Of a DNA stretch of 64,000 nucleotides, positions 17,320 through 25,291 are shown one piece after another (position 1 is the first letter of the stretch; every line of letters begins with the position of its first letter). The translations under genes and the position numbers were made by a program. Origin of the DNA: Salinimonas lutimaris. GTDB lineage: Bacteria; Pseudomonadota; Gammaproteobacteria; Enterobacterales; Alteromonadaceae. The stretch covers positions 2,380,001-2,444,000 of the forward strand of contig NZ_CP036536.1 in NCBI RefSeq assembly GCF_005222225.1, read 5' to 3'. The notes below the pieces were generated by a model, which worked only from the letters and a program-made list of their open reading frames with translations, was not told the origin of the DNA and made no database searches.

Positions 17320-19839
17320 ATGAAGCGTTTTTCATTACGAGCTTTTGCGTATGTGCTCGTTGTGCTGCTGGGACTTCTCAGCGCGGCACCAAACATACTG
17401 CCTGCCAATCTTGCCAGTAAACTCCCCAACTGGTACACCCACAATGTGCTGGCGCTGGGTCTTGACCTTCAGGGTGGTTCTCACCTTTTACTACAGGCCG
17501 ACACTGACGAGCTGTATCAGCGGCATTTTGATGATGCCTACAAAAACTGGCTGAGCGCGCTGCGAAAAGCGCATATCCGCTATAGCACTGATACCCGTTA
17601 TCACGGCGCTGCAAATACTGCCCGAATCTCTATTGTGCAGGCCGACCAGACAGATAAGGCTCGTTTTCTGGCCAGCCAGATTAGTCAGAACAGTCAGGGA
17701 ACAGCCGCGCTTGATATAAGTGCCAGCGATAATCACCTTACCGCCTCGCTGTCTGCCACCTATCAGCAGGCGTTACTCAAAGACGCCATAGACCGCAGCC
17801 TGGAAGTGGTGCGAAAACGGCTTAACGAAACCGGTCTGACCGAGCCCAGTATTACCCGTCAGGGCGATGATGCGGTGCTGGTGCAGATGCCGGGAGTCAG
17901 TGATCCCTCGCATATTAAGAATCTGCTGGGGACCACCGCAAAAATGAGCTTTCACTGGCAGGCCAAAGCCGATCAGCTCAGCCACACCTTCATGCTAAAA
18001 GACAATCACGGCAATGCCATGCGCCTTGAACAGCAGATTGCACTGGAGGGTGAGCATATTGTGGATGCCCAGGCATCCTACAGTCAGCAAACTGGCCAGC
18101 CGATTGTGACATTCCGGCTGGATAACAGCGGCGCGGCACAATTTGCCGACATGACCCGGGACAATATCGGACGCGCCCTGGCAGTGGTCCTGGATGGTAA
18201 AATTGTCACCGCGCCGGTTATTCAGAGTGTGATCCCTGGCGGACGAGGCGAAATTACCGGTCAGTTCACGCCCACCGAAACCCGGGATACCGCCCTGATG
18301 CTGCGGACCGGCGCACTGCCGATGCCACTTTCGGTAATAGAAGAACGAACCGTGGGTCCGGATCAGGGCAGTGACGCGATTAAAATGGGAATTACCACCG
18401 GTATTGCCGGGGCCTTACTGGTACTGGGCTTTATGGCCACTTTGTATGGCCGCTGGGGGCTGATTGCGTGTGTCGGGCTTAGCATCAATATTGGTCTGGT
18501 CTTTGGCTTATTAAGCCTGTTTGGCGCCACGCTGACCCTGCCGGGTATTGCCGGTATTATTCTGACCATTGGTATGGCAGTGGATGCCAATATACTGATC
18601 AACGAGCGGATCCGCGAAGAGTCGCTTAAAGGCCGCCCGGCCGGAGGTGCCCTGAAAGCCGGTTTTGATAAAGCCTACGCCACCATCCTGGACTCCAATC
18701 TGACCACCCTGATTGCCGTGAGCCTGTTATTTATGTTTGGTAGCGGGCCGATTAAAGGCTTTGCTGTCACCATTGCTATCGGTCTGCTCACCTCCATGTT
18801 TACCGCGGTGGCCGTTACTCGCATGATGATGCAGTGGGCAATTGCCGGCAAGGAGCGTCAGGCTCTTACCTTCGGCGCCCAGAAGTTTGCCACATGGTGG
18901 CAAAACCGGCAGTTTAATTTTATGGGTGCCAGGCTTCGGGCGCTGGTAATATCAGTGGTGTTAACACTCTCTTCAATCGGGTTATTCTGGTATCCCGGCC
19001 TGCATTACGGGGTTGATTTTACCGGCGGGACCATGATTGAAGTGAACAGTCCGGGCGTGGATGCCAGTGCCATGCGTACCGCGCTTGGCAACACCGGTCA
19101 CAGCGATGTCAACATTCAGCAATACGGTGATGGCAATCACTTCCTGCTGCGAGCCGCAGAAGGTCAGCAAGGGGCTAACGCCATGCAAAACCTGGAGTCG
19201 CTCAAGCAGGCCTTGCGCACGGCCAATCCGGATGTGGAGTTTTTAAAAGTGGATGCGGTCGGGCCGAAGGTCAGCGGTGACTTTGCTGATTTGTCGACAC
19301 TTGCCTTACTCATTGCGGGTGCCGGTATGCTGGTTTATTTGTGGTTCCGGTTTGAGCGTCACTTTGCACTGGCCGCCATACTGACGATTATTCTGGATCT
19401 TACCAAAACCATCGGCTTTTTTGCCCTCACCGGGATTGAGTTTAATCTCACTGCGGTAGCCGCCCTGCTGGCCCTGATAGGTTACTCGGTCAACGATAAA
19501 GTGGTGGTATTTGACCGTATCCGGGAGCTGTTCAGGCTTACCCCTGGGGCTGATGTGACCCTGACTATTAATCAGGCCATCAATGCCACCCTGACCCGGA
19601 CGCTATTTACCTCACTGACTACCTTGCTGGCCCTGCTTCCCATGGGGATAGCCGGCGGGGATGCCGTGGCCAGCTTTGCCTTGCCAATGATCTTTGCGGT
19701 GATTGCAGGTACCTCGTCTACCTTGTTCATTGCGGCAAATATTCTGGGATATCTGGCCGACCGCAGGGAGCGCCAGGGCATCGCTCAGCTCAGACCCACA
19801 TCGCAGGAAATAAAGGCATCGCTGGCTGACATCCCGTGA
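17320..19839 (+). CDS. fused protein translocase subunit SecDF
   Basis: SecD and SecF form a proton-driven membrane complex that pulls exported proteins through SecYEG on the periplasmic side. Here both are in one 839-residue chain. The SecD half has the N-terminal helix, GLDLQGGSH, the large periplasmic domain and six helices with GMAVDANILINERIREE. The SecF half starts near residue 530 and has YGVDFTGGTMIEV, then a second six-helix bundle with GYSVNDKVVVFDRIRE. Gammaproteobacteria usually have separate secD and secF beside yajC; the absence of yajC, tgt and queA here suggests an additional copy. Confidence 0.92.
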   Translation: MKRFSLRAFAYVLVVLLGLLSAAPNILPANLASKLPNWYTHNVLALGLDLQGGSHLLLQADTDELYQRHFDDAYKNWLSALRKAHIRYSTDTRYHGAANTARISIVQADQTDKARFLASQISQNSQGTAALDISASDNHLTASLSATYQQALLKDAIDRSLEVVRKRLNETGLTEPSITRQGDDAVLVQMPGVSDPSHIKNLLGTTAKMSFHWQAKADQLSHTFMLKDNHGNAMRLEQQIALEGEHIVDAQASYSQQTGQPIVTFRLDNSGAAQFADMTRDNIGRALAVVLDGKIVTAPVIQSVIPGGRGEITGQFTPTETRDTALMLRTGALPMPLSVIEERTVGPDQGSDAIKMGITTGIAGALLVLGFMATLYGRWGLIACVGLSINIGLVFGLLSLFGATLTLPGIAGIILTIGMAVDANILINERIREESLKGRPAGGALKAGFDKAYATILDSNLTTLIAVSLLFMFGSGPIKGFAVTIAIGLLTSMFTAVAVTRMMMQWAIAGKERQALTFGAQKFATWWQNRQFNFMGARLRALVISVVLTLSSIGLFWYPGLHYGVDFTGGTMIEVNSPGVDASAMRTALGNTGHSDVNIQQYGDGNHFLLRAAEGQQGANAMQNLESLKQALRTANPDVEFLKVDAVGPKVSGDFADLSTLALLIAGAGMLVYLWFRFERHFALAAILTIILDLTKTIGFFALTGIEFNLTAVAALLALIGYSVNDKVVVFDRIRELFRLTPGADVTLTINQAINATLTRTLFTSLTTLLALLPMGIAGGDAVASFALPMIFAVIAGTSSTLFIAANILGYLADRRERQGIAQLRPTSQEIKASLADIP

Positions 19840-19892
19840 CAATCCTGTAAATACGAACGTTTATCGCAATATTAGGAAATATTTATTCAACC

Positions 19893-20573
19893 ATGGTTGC
19901 AGGTCTGGCGCTGGCGTCTCCGTTAGCGCTGGCCGGCGAGCCTGCGTCCGGCTTACTCACCCCGGATAATCACACTGTCATTCTGATTGACCACCAGCCA
20001 CAAATGGCATTTGCCACCCGCTCCCACAGTATTGAGGAAGTGCGTAACAACGTCACAGCACTGGCCAAATCAGCCCGGGCGTTTGATGTTCCCACCATCC
20101 TCACCACCGTGGCGGAAAAGTCTTTCAGCGGGCCATTGTTTCCCGAACTCAAAGCAGTATTTCCTGATCAGCAGCCGATTGACCGCACCACCATGAATAC
20201 CTGGGAAGATGACCGCGTGACCGACAAAGTGAGTCAGTTTAAGAAAAATAAAATTGTGATTGCTGCACTGTGGACCGAGGTATGCGGGGTTGGACCGGTG
20301 CTATCGGCCATTGAGGAAGGCTACGATGTCTATTTTGTTACTGATGCCTCGGGTGGCGTAAGTAAGGAAGCGCATGATATGGCAGTCCAACGCATGATTC
20401 AGGCCGGCGCTAAGCCCATTACCTGGTTACAGTATCTGCTGGAGCTACAGCGGGACTGGGCGCGTACCGGCACTTATCAGGAAGTGACCGACATTGCCAA
20501 GCAACATGCCGGCGGTTACGGGCTTGGGCTGATTTACGCAACCGAAATGTTTAATGCCAAAGAAGGCCAGTAA
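19893..20573 (+). CDS. exported cysteine hydrolase, isochorismatase fold (YcaC-like)
   Basis: This 226-residue protein is of the isochorismatase-like hydrolase fold and resembles YcaC. The catalytic triad looks complete: Asp in VILIDHQPQM, a Lys in the middle (EKSFSGPLFPEL), and Cys in WTEVCGVGPV. The first ~15 residues are hydrophobic and end AGEPAS, like a cleavage site, but the n-region of the signal lacks a positive charge. The frame is open upstream to 19851 without a normal start codon. It heads a same-strand group with a cytochrome c, an exported amidohydrolase and a pirin. The substrate is unknown. Confidence 0.8.
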   Translation: MVAGLALASPLALAGEPASGLLTPDNHTVILIDHQPQMAFATRSHSIEEVRNNVTALAKSARAFDVPTILTTVAEKSFSGPLFPELKAVFPDQQPIDRTTMNTWEDDRVTDKVSQFKKNKIVIAALWTEVCGVGPVLSAIEEGYDVYFVTDASGGVSKEAHDMAVQRMIQAGAKPITWLQYLLELQRDWARTGTYQEVTDIAKQHAGGYGLGLIYATEMFNAKEGQ

Positions 20574-20632
20574 TTTAGCAGGCTTATCGACACTGGCTCA
20601 CGCAACTGCCGGGCCGGTGTCAGGAGACTCCC

Positions 20633-20962
20633 ATGTACCGATTATTACTATTATTCAGCACTCTGGCTTTACCGGCGTGTGATGCAATGGCACAGGCAGA
20701 CGACATAAAGCGCGGCAAAGCGCTCGCTCAATACTGCTCTGGCTGTCATGGTGAAACCGGTATTGCTCCGGTTCAAACTAATCCGAATCTGGCCGGGCAA
20801 AACAAGGCTTATCTTATTTACGCACTAAAAGCATACCGAAGCGGTGAACGCGGCGGTTCAATGGCAATGATTATGCGCCCTAACGCGCGTCAACTGTCTG
20901 ACGATGACATCAACGCACTGGCAACCTATTTTTCCAGCCAGAGGAGTAACCAGCATGACTAA
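20633..20962 (+). CDS. class I cytochrome c
   Basis: This is a small periplasmic monoheme cytochrome c of 109 residues. It has a signal peptide ending near AMA, the heme-attachment motif CSGCH near residue 36, and likely Met axial ligand(s) in GSMAMIMRPNA. The C-terminal helix DDDINALATYFSSQ is typical of the c5/c4-like type. Its stop overlaps the start of the next gene by 8 bases, so it is translated together with the amidohydrolase. The partner oxidoreductase is not evident. Confidence 0.88.
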   Translation: MYRLLLLFSTLALPACDAMAQADDIKRGKALAQYCSGCHGETGIAPVQTNPNLAGQNKAYLIYALKAYRSGERGGSMAMIMRPNARQLSDDDINALATYFSSQRSNQHD

Positions 20963-22718
20963 ATCTGTATTGATAACTCTGCTTTGGGCCCTGCTTTTAT
21001 CAGGTAGTGTCCGGGCCAGTGATATCACACTGGTTATAAATGGCAGTATTACCGATTACGAGGGAAATCAGTATTCGGCATTTACCATCAAAAATGGCTT
21101 GTTTGAGACATTTTACACCGACTATGCGGCGATACCCGGCACGGTAAAAAACAGCGCCAGGATTATTGACGCCCGTTTTAACCGGATAGTTCCGGGTCTG
21201 AATGATTCACACCTGCATGTTGTTCGGGGCGGACGTTTTTATAACCTGGAGCTACGCTGGGAAGGTGTAACTAGTCTTAAGGAAGGACTGGCCATGATAT
21301 CCAGACAGGCAGCGCGCACGCCAGAGGGCCAGTGGGTCAGAGTCATCGGGGGATGGAGTCCGTATCAGTTTACAGAGCAGCGATTGCCAACGCCGCAGGA
21401 GCTGACCGCTGCTGCCCCGGATGTTCCGGTGTTTGTTCTGCACCTGTATTCCACCGGTATCATGAATAAAAAAGCGCTGGAGGTGCTGGGGATTACTCGC
21501 CAGAGCGAGGCACCACCGGGCAGCTATTATGAAAAAGATGCCTCCGGCAACCCGACCGGCGTACTGGTTGCCGATCCCAACCCGATGCTGCTCTACAAAA
21601 CCATTGCTGCGCTGCCTCAGTTAAGTGTGCAGGAACAGGTTAACTCCAGCATGCAGTTTTTTAATCAGATGTTGCAGTACGGTGTCACCAGCGCGGTGGA
21701 TGCCGGGGGTGGCGGTCATGCCTTTCCACAAGACTATCAGGCCAGTACCCAGTTGGCACAGCAGGGAGATTTGCCGCTACGAATCTCAAACTACCTGTTC
21801 CCCCAGACGCCGGATACAGAAATGATCAGCTTTATGCAATGGATGGATGACTTTCATGCTGACCAGAACCTGCATCAGCATCTGCCCAACGGTTTTGTGA
21901 TTGAAGGCGGGGGCGAACTGCTGACCTATCAGGCCTCAGATTATGAAAACTTTCGTGCGGCGCGGCCTGAACTTCCTGAACGGGCTGAACACGCGCTCGA
22001 GGAAGTGGTTCGGTTACACCTGCTCAATCGCTGGCCTTTTCGGTTACACGCCACTTATGATGAATCTATCAGCCGGATACTCAACGTACTGGAAAAAGTG
22101 AATCAAACCCAGCCCGTCAACTCGGTACGCTGGATTATTGATCATGCAGAAACGATTTCCGATGACAATATTGAAAAAATTGCTGCACTGGGCGGTGCGG
22201 TTGCCGTGCAGGGTCGGATGGCCTTTGCCGGAGAAGATTTTCTGGCTCGCTACGGCAAGCAGCAAACAGCCCGTACCCCTCCGCTTAAAAAGCTACTGGA
22301 GGCTGGTATTGATGTTGGCCTGGGCACAGACGGAACCCGGGTTTCAAGCTTCAACCCCTGGGCCACCTACTACTGGGCTGTGAGTGGTAAAACCGTTGGT
22401 GGCACGCCGCTTATCCCAAAACAGGATTTGCCGGATCGGCTGACCGCCCTGCGCTTATTTACCCGCGGTAGCGCAGCATTATCCGGTGAGGCGCAGGTCA
22501 AAGGCAGCTTTACACCAGGACAATATGCAGACTTTGCTATTCTTAATCAGGATATTCTGCACGTAGACGCCGAACGACTGCTGTCTACGCGGTCGCTGCT
22601 GACCGTTGTTGGCGGTGACATTCAGTATGCCGACCCACAGGTTTACAGTAAGTGGCACAAACCGCTGCCGCAGGCTACACCGCTGTGGTCACCTGTTAAC
22701 TTACCGTTGAAAAAATAG
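20955..22718 (+). CDS. exported amidohydrolase (Amidohydro_3, YtcJ-like)
   Basis: This 587-residue metal-dependent hydrolase of the amidohydrolase superfamily has a signal peptide ending near VRA, so it acts outside the cytoplasm. The metal site begins with GLNDSHLHVVRGG and continues with RLHATYDE, IDHAET and the late Asp in GLGTDGTRVSSF. GAGGAG lies 8 bases before ATG 20955; an upstream start at 20904 would overlap the cytochrome gene deeply and disrupt the signal peptide. YtcJ relatives cleave N-substituted amides; the substrate here is unknown. Confidence 0.85.
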   Translation: MTKSVLITLLWALLLSGSVRASDITLVINGSITDYEGNQYSAFTIKNGLFETFYTDYAAIPGTVKNSARIIDARFNRIVPGLNDSHLHVVRGGRFYNLELRWEGVTSLKEGLAMISRQAARTPEGQWVRVIGGWSPYQFTEQRLPTPQELTAAAPDVPVFVLHLYSTGIMNKKALEVLGITRQSEAPPGSYYEKDASGNPTGVLVADPNPMLLYKTIAALPQLSVQEQVNSSMQFFNQMLQYGVTSAVDAGGGGHAFPQDYQASTQLAQQGDLPLRISNYLFPQTPDTEMISFMQWMDDFHADQNLHQHLPNGFVIEGGGELLTYQASDYENFRAARPELPERAEHALEEVVRLHLLNRWPFRLHATYDESISRILNVLEKVNQTQPVNSVRWIIDHAETISDDNIEKIAALGGAVAVQGRMAFAGEDFLARYGKQQTARTPPLKKLLEAGIDVGLGTDGTRVSSFNPWATYYWAVSGKTVGGTPLIPKQDLPDRLTALRLFTRGSAALSGEAQVKGSFTPGQYADFAILNQDILHVDAERLLSTRSLLTVVGGDIQYADPQVYSKWHKPLPQATPLWSPVNLPLKK

Positions 22719-22728
22719 CGAGGCCAGT

Positions 22729-23580
22729 ATGGCAACTTTACTTAAATCTCACAGAAAAGACCTGGGCGGTTTCTCGGTAAGCCGAATCATTCCAAATGCC
22801 CGGGCTAAATCCGTCGGTCCCTTTGTGTTTGTAGACCACATGGGACCGGCTGAATTTGTCGCCGGTACGGGTATCAATGTGCGGCCGCATCCGCATATTG
22901 GGCTGGCCACCATCAGTTATCTGCTCCAGGGCAGTATGTTGCACCGGGACAGCCTGGGCACCATTCAGGAAATTCACCCCGGCGATGTTAACTGGATGAC
23001 CGCCGGTAAAGGCATTGTTCACTCAGAGCGTGAAACACTGGAAACCCGGGGGCAGGACCATACCCTTAACGGTTTGCAATGCTGGATTGCGCTTCCTGAG
23101 GACAAGGCAGATATGGAGCCGGGGTTTATTCACGTTAATAAAGCACACCTGCCTTATATACATTGTGAAAAAGTGCTGATGCGTTTGATTGCCGGTGAGG
23201 CATTTGGCTACAGCTCACCGGTTAAAACCTACACGCCTATGTTTTATCTGGATATTATTACTGAACAGGGAGCGGTGGTTGCCCGCCCCTGTCATGAGTC
23301 TCAGACAGCCTGCTATGTTATGTCTGGTGCAGTGACTATCGGCCAGAACACCTATCGGGGCGGTGACTTTGTCATTTTGGATGATGAAGCCGACATCACC
23401 ACGCAGGAAAACAGCCGATACTTTTTACTCGGGGGCAAGCCGCTGGCCCGGGAGCCGATACTGAAATGGAATTTTCTGGCGTATTCGGCAGACAAAATTG
23501 CCCAGGCAGAACAACGCTGGAAAAATGGCCAGTTCCCGACCATCCCCGGCGATGATCACGAATTTATTCCTCTGCCTTAA
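22729..23580 (+). CDS. pirin-family protein
   Basis: This 283-residue two-cupin protein has the pirin metal-site motif RPHPHIGLATISYL with two His, followed by HSERETLE with a His and a Glu. Pirins bind Fe(II) and some oxidise quercetin; others have regulatory roles. It begins 10 bases after the amidohydrolase stop and is convergent with a transporter gene only 7 bases away, leaving no room for a terminator. It is cytoplasmic, unlike the three upstream products. Confidence 0.9.
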   Translation: MATLLKSHRKDLGGFSVSRIIPNARAKSVGPFVFVDHMGPAEFVAGTGINVRPHPHIGLATISYLLQGSMLHRDSLGTIQEIHPGDVNWMTAGKGIVHSERETLETRGQDHTLNGLQCWIALPEDKADMEPGFIHVNKAHLPYIHCEKVLMRLIAGEAFGYSSPVKTYTPMFYLDIITEQGAVVARPCHESQTACYVMSGAVTIGQNTYRGGDFVILDDEADITTQENSRYFLLGGKPLAREPILKWNFLAYSADKIAQAEQRWKNGQFPTIPGDDHEFIPLP

Positions 23581-23587
23581 CCTACGG

Positions 23588-24871
23588 CTACCCGCGCTGC
23601 TCCTGCGTGTCGCGGGTATCTTCTTCCACCACCAACAACTGCTCCTGAGCAATGGTTTCTTCAATCCTTGGGTCCATCGTGGCGGCCAGCGGTGAGGTGG
23701 TCATGTCGGATGCGCTGACCACAAAGTCGCTGTGATCAGGTTGCTCTGCTTTCTGCCGCAGGTTGATCAGAGTAAGTAAGCCGAACATCAACGCTGCCAA
23801 AACCGCAATAGCACCGTAAAGCGCACTATGCCCAAAATGATTCATCGCCTGCGCCAACATCGCCGAGCCCAGACCGGCACCGGCACCAAAGGCCATTAAC
23901 AGGGCTGATGATACGCCTACCCGATCTTCATCATTTACCCGTGAGTTAGCCAGTGCCGAGCACAGCGGATAAAGCGTAAATGCGACAATCCCGAACAAGC
24001 CCGTGAGACACAACACTGCAAACTGAGACAACGGCAGCATAAACATGATGACTGCAATGATACACAATATCACCGCGTTGAATCTTATCAGCACACTGCG
24101 CCGCACCCGGTCAGACAGTATGCCCATAGGCCACTGGGCCAGTAAACCGGCAAAGATTGTCACTGACATAAATGTGGCAATGCCCTGCGCATCAAAGCCA
24201 GCCTGACGGGCATACGTCGGCGCCAGTCCGTAAAAGCTGCCGTTTATAATGCCGGCAAACAAAATGGCCGTAAGCGACTGCGGGATCAGGGTCACATAAC
24301 TGAACAGGCCGACCTGCAACGGCTTTAGCGGTTTGGGGTGAATACGGCGGGTCAGTGTAATAGGAACAATACCAACGGCAACCGCAAAGCACACCAGAAA
24401 CAAGGGGGCATAGCCTAATTCAGGAAACCGGGATAAAGCCAGCTGCCCCATCACGGTTCCCAGGTAAGAGGTGATCATGTAAAACGAAAATACCTGACCA
24501 CGCTGTTCATGGCTGGCCTGCTCGTTTAACCAGCTTTCCAGAACCATAAAGTTACACATCATGGCTGCCCCCACCAGCAATCGTAAGGCCAGCCACACCC
24601 ACAGGCTGTCTGTGACACCATGCAAGGCGACGCAGGCTGTCACAGCAGCAGTGCAGGCAGCAAAAGACCGTATATGGCCCACCGATTTAATCAGGTAATA
24701 GCCCAGCTTAGCCCCGCACAGCAGGCCGATGTAATAAAGCGAGGTTAGCAGACCAATCCACAGCGTGGCCGTGCCCTGCTTATCCATGTACAAGGCCAGA
24801 TAGGTGGTCAGCAATCCGGTGCCTCCCACCAAAAATAAGTTTGCCAGATACAGGGAAAAAAAAGCCTGCAT
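23588..24871 (-). CDS. MFS transporter, YcaD-like
   Basis: This 427-residue membrane protein has 12 hydrophobic segments and the YcaD-type start LYLANLFLVGGTGLLTTYLALYM. SWLNEQASHEQRGQVFSFYM is typical of the same branch. The C-terminal ~45 residues are polar and acidic. AAGGGG lies before the ATG. YcaD has no established substrate. The gene ends 7 bases from the convergent pirin stop. Confidence 0.85.
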   Translation of the reverse strand: MQAFFSLYLANLFLVGGTGLLTTYLALYMDKQGTATLWIGLLTSLYYIGLLCGAKLGYYLIKSVGHIRSFAACTAAVTACVALHGVTDSLWVWLALRLLVGAAMMCNFMVLESWLNEQASHEQRGQVFSFYMITSYLGTVMGQLALSRFPELGYAPLFLVCFAVAVGIVPITLTRRIHPKPLKPLQVGLFSYVTLIPQSLTAILFAGIINGSFYGLAPTYARQAGFDAQGIATFMSVTIFAGLLAQWPMGILSDRVRRSVLIRFNAVILCIIAVIMFMLPLSQFAVLCLTGLFGIVAFTLYPLCSALANSRVNDEDRVGVSSALLMAFGAGAGLGSAMLAQAMNHFGHSALYGAIAVLAALMFGLLTLINLRQKAEQPDHSDFVVSASDMTTSPLAATMDPRIEETIAQEQLLVVEEDTRDTQEQRG

Positions 24872-25291
24872 GGTATGCCCCTTTTAACATCGTCTGATTA
24901 AAAGCTACGTTGAAATGACGCAGGATTCCACAAAATATGTCATGAGGTAACCAATTTCAGCTGTAATGATACAAACTAAATCAGTGCAACGCCGGCTGGA
25001 TCATACCGGCGATTTTTGGCCGGTGGACTCGTATTCGGTTAAGACAGGATTCGGTTGAGACAATATCAGAGAAAACAGCTTACGCTGCAGACAAGTACCC
25101 AATATGCCACCGGTAACATACCTTGCTGATTAAGGAAAATCGGTCAGACAGCCGGACCAGGCCTGCTTTGCTACGTGAATATACGCTAATTTAACCGGCT
25201 GAATACCGGGCACGATTCAACCGCACATAAAACGGGAGGCTGAGTTAGCCAGGCAAAGGAATGGCGACGATCGGCAGGTCCAGTGACTTTT
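24872..25291. other. intergenic region with a hairpin and an imperfect tandem repeat
   Basis: No gene is supported in this 420-base gap. At 24990-25011 arms CGCCGG / CCGGCG followed by a T-run at 25013-25017 make a good rightward terminator, yet no rightward gene ends nearby. At 25032-25060 the motif ATTCGGTTRAGACA occurs twice in a row. Both may belong to a short RNA. Confidence 0.35.
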
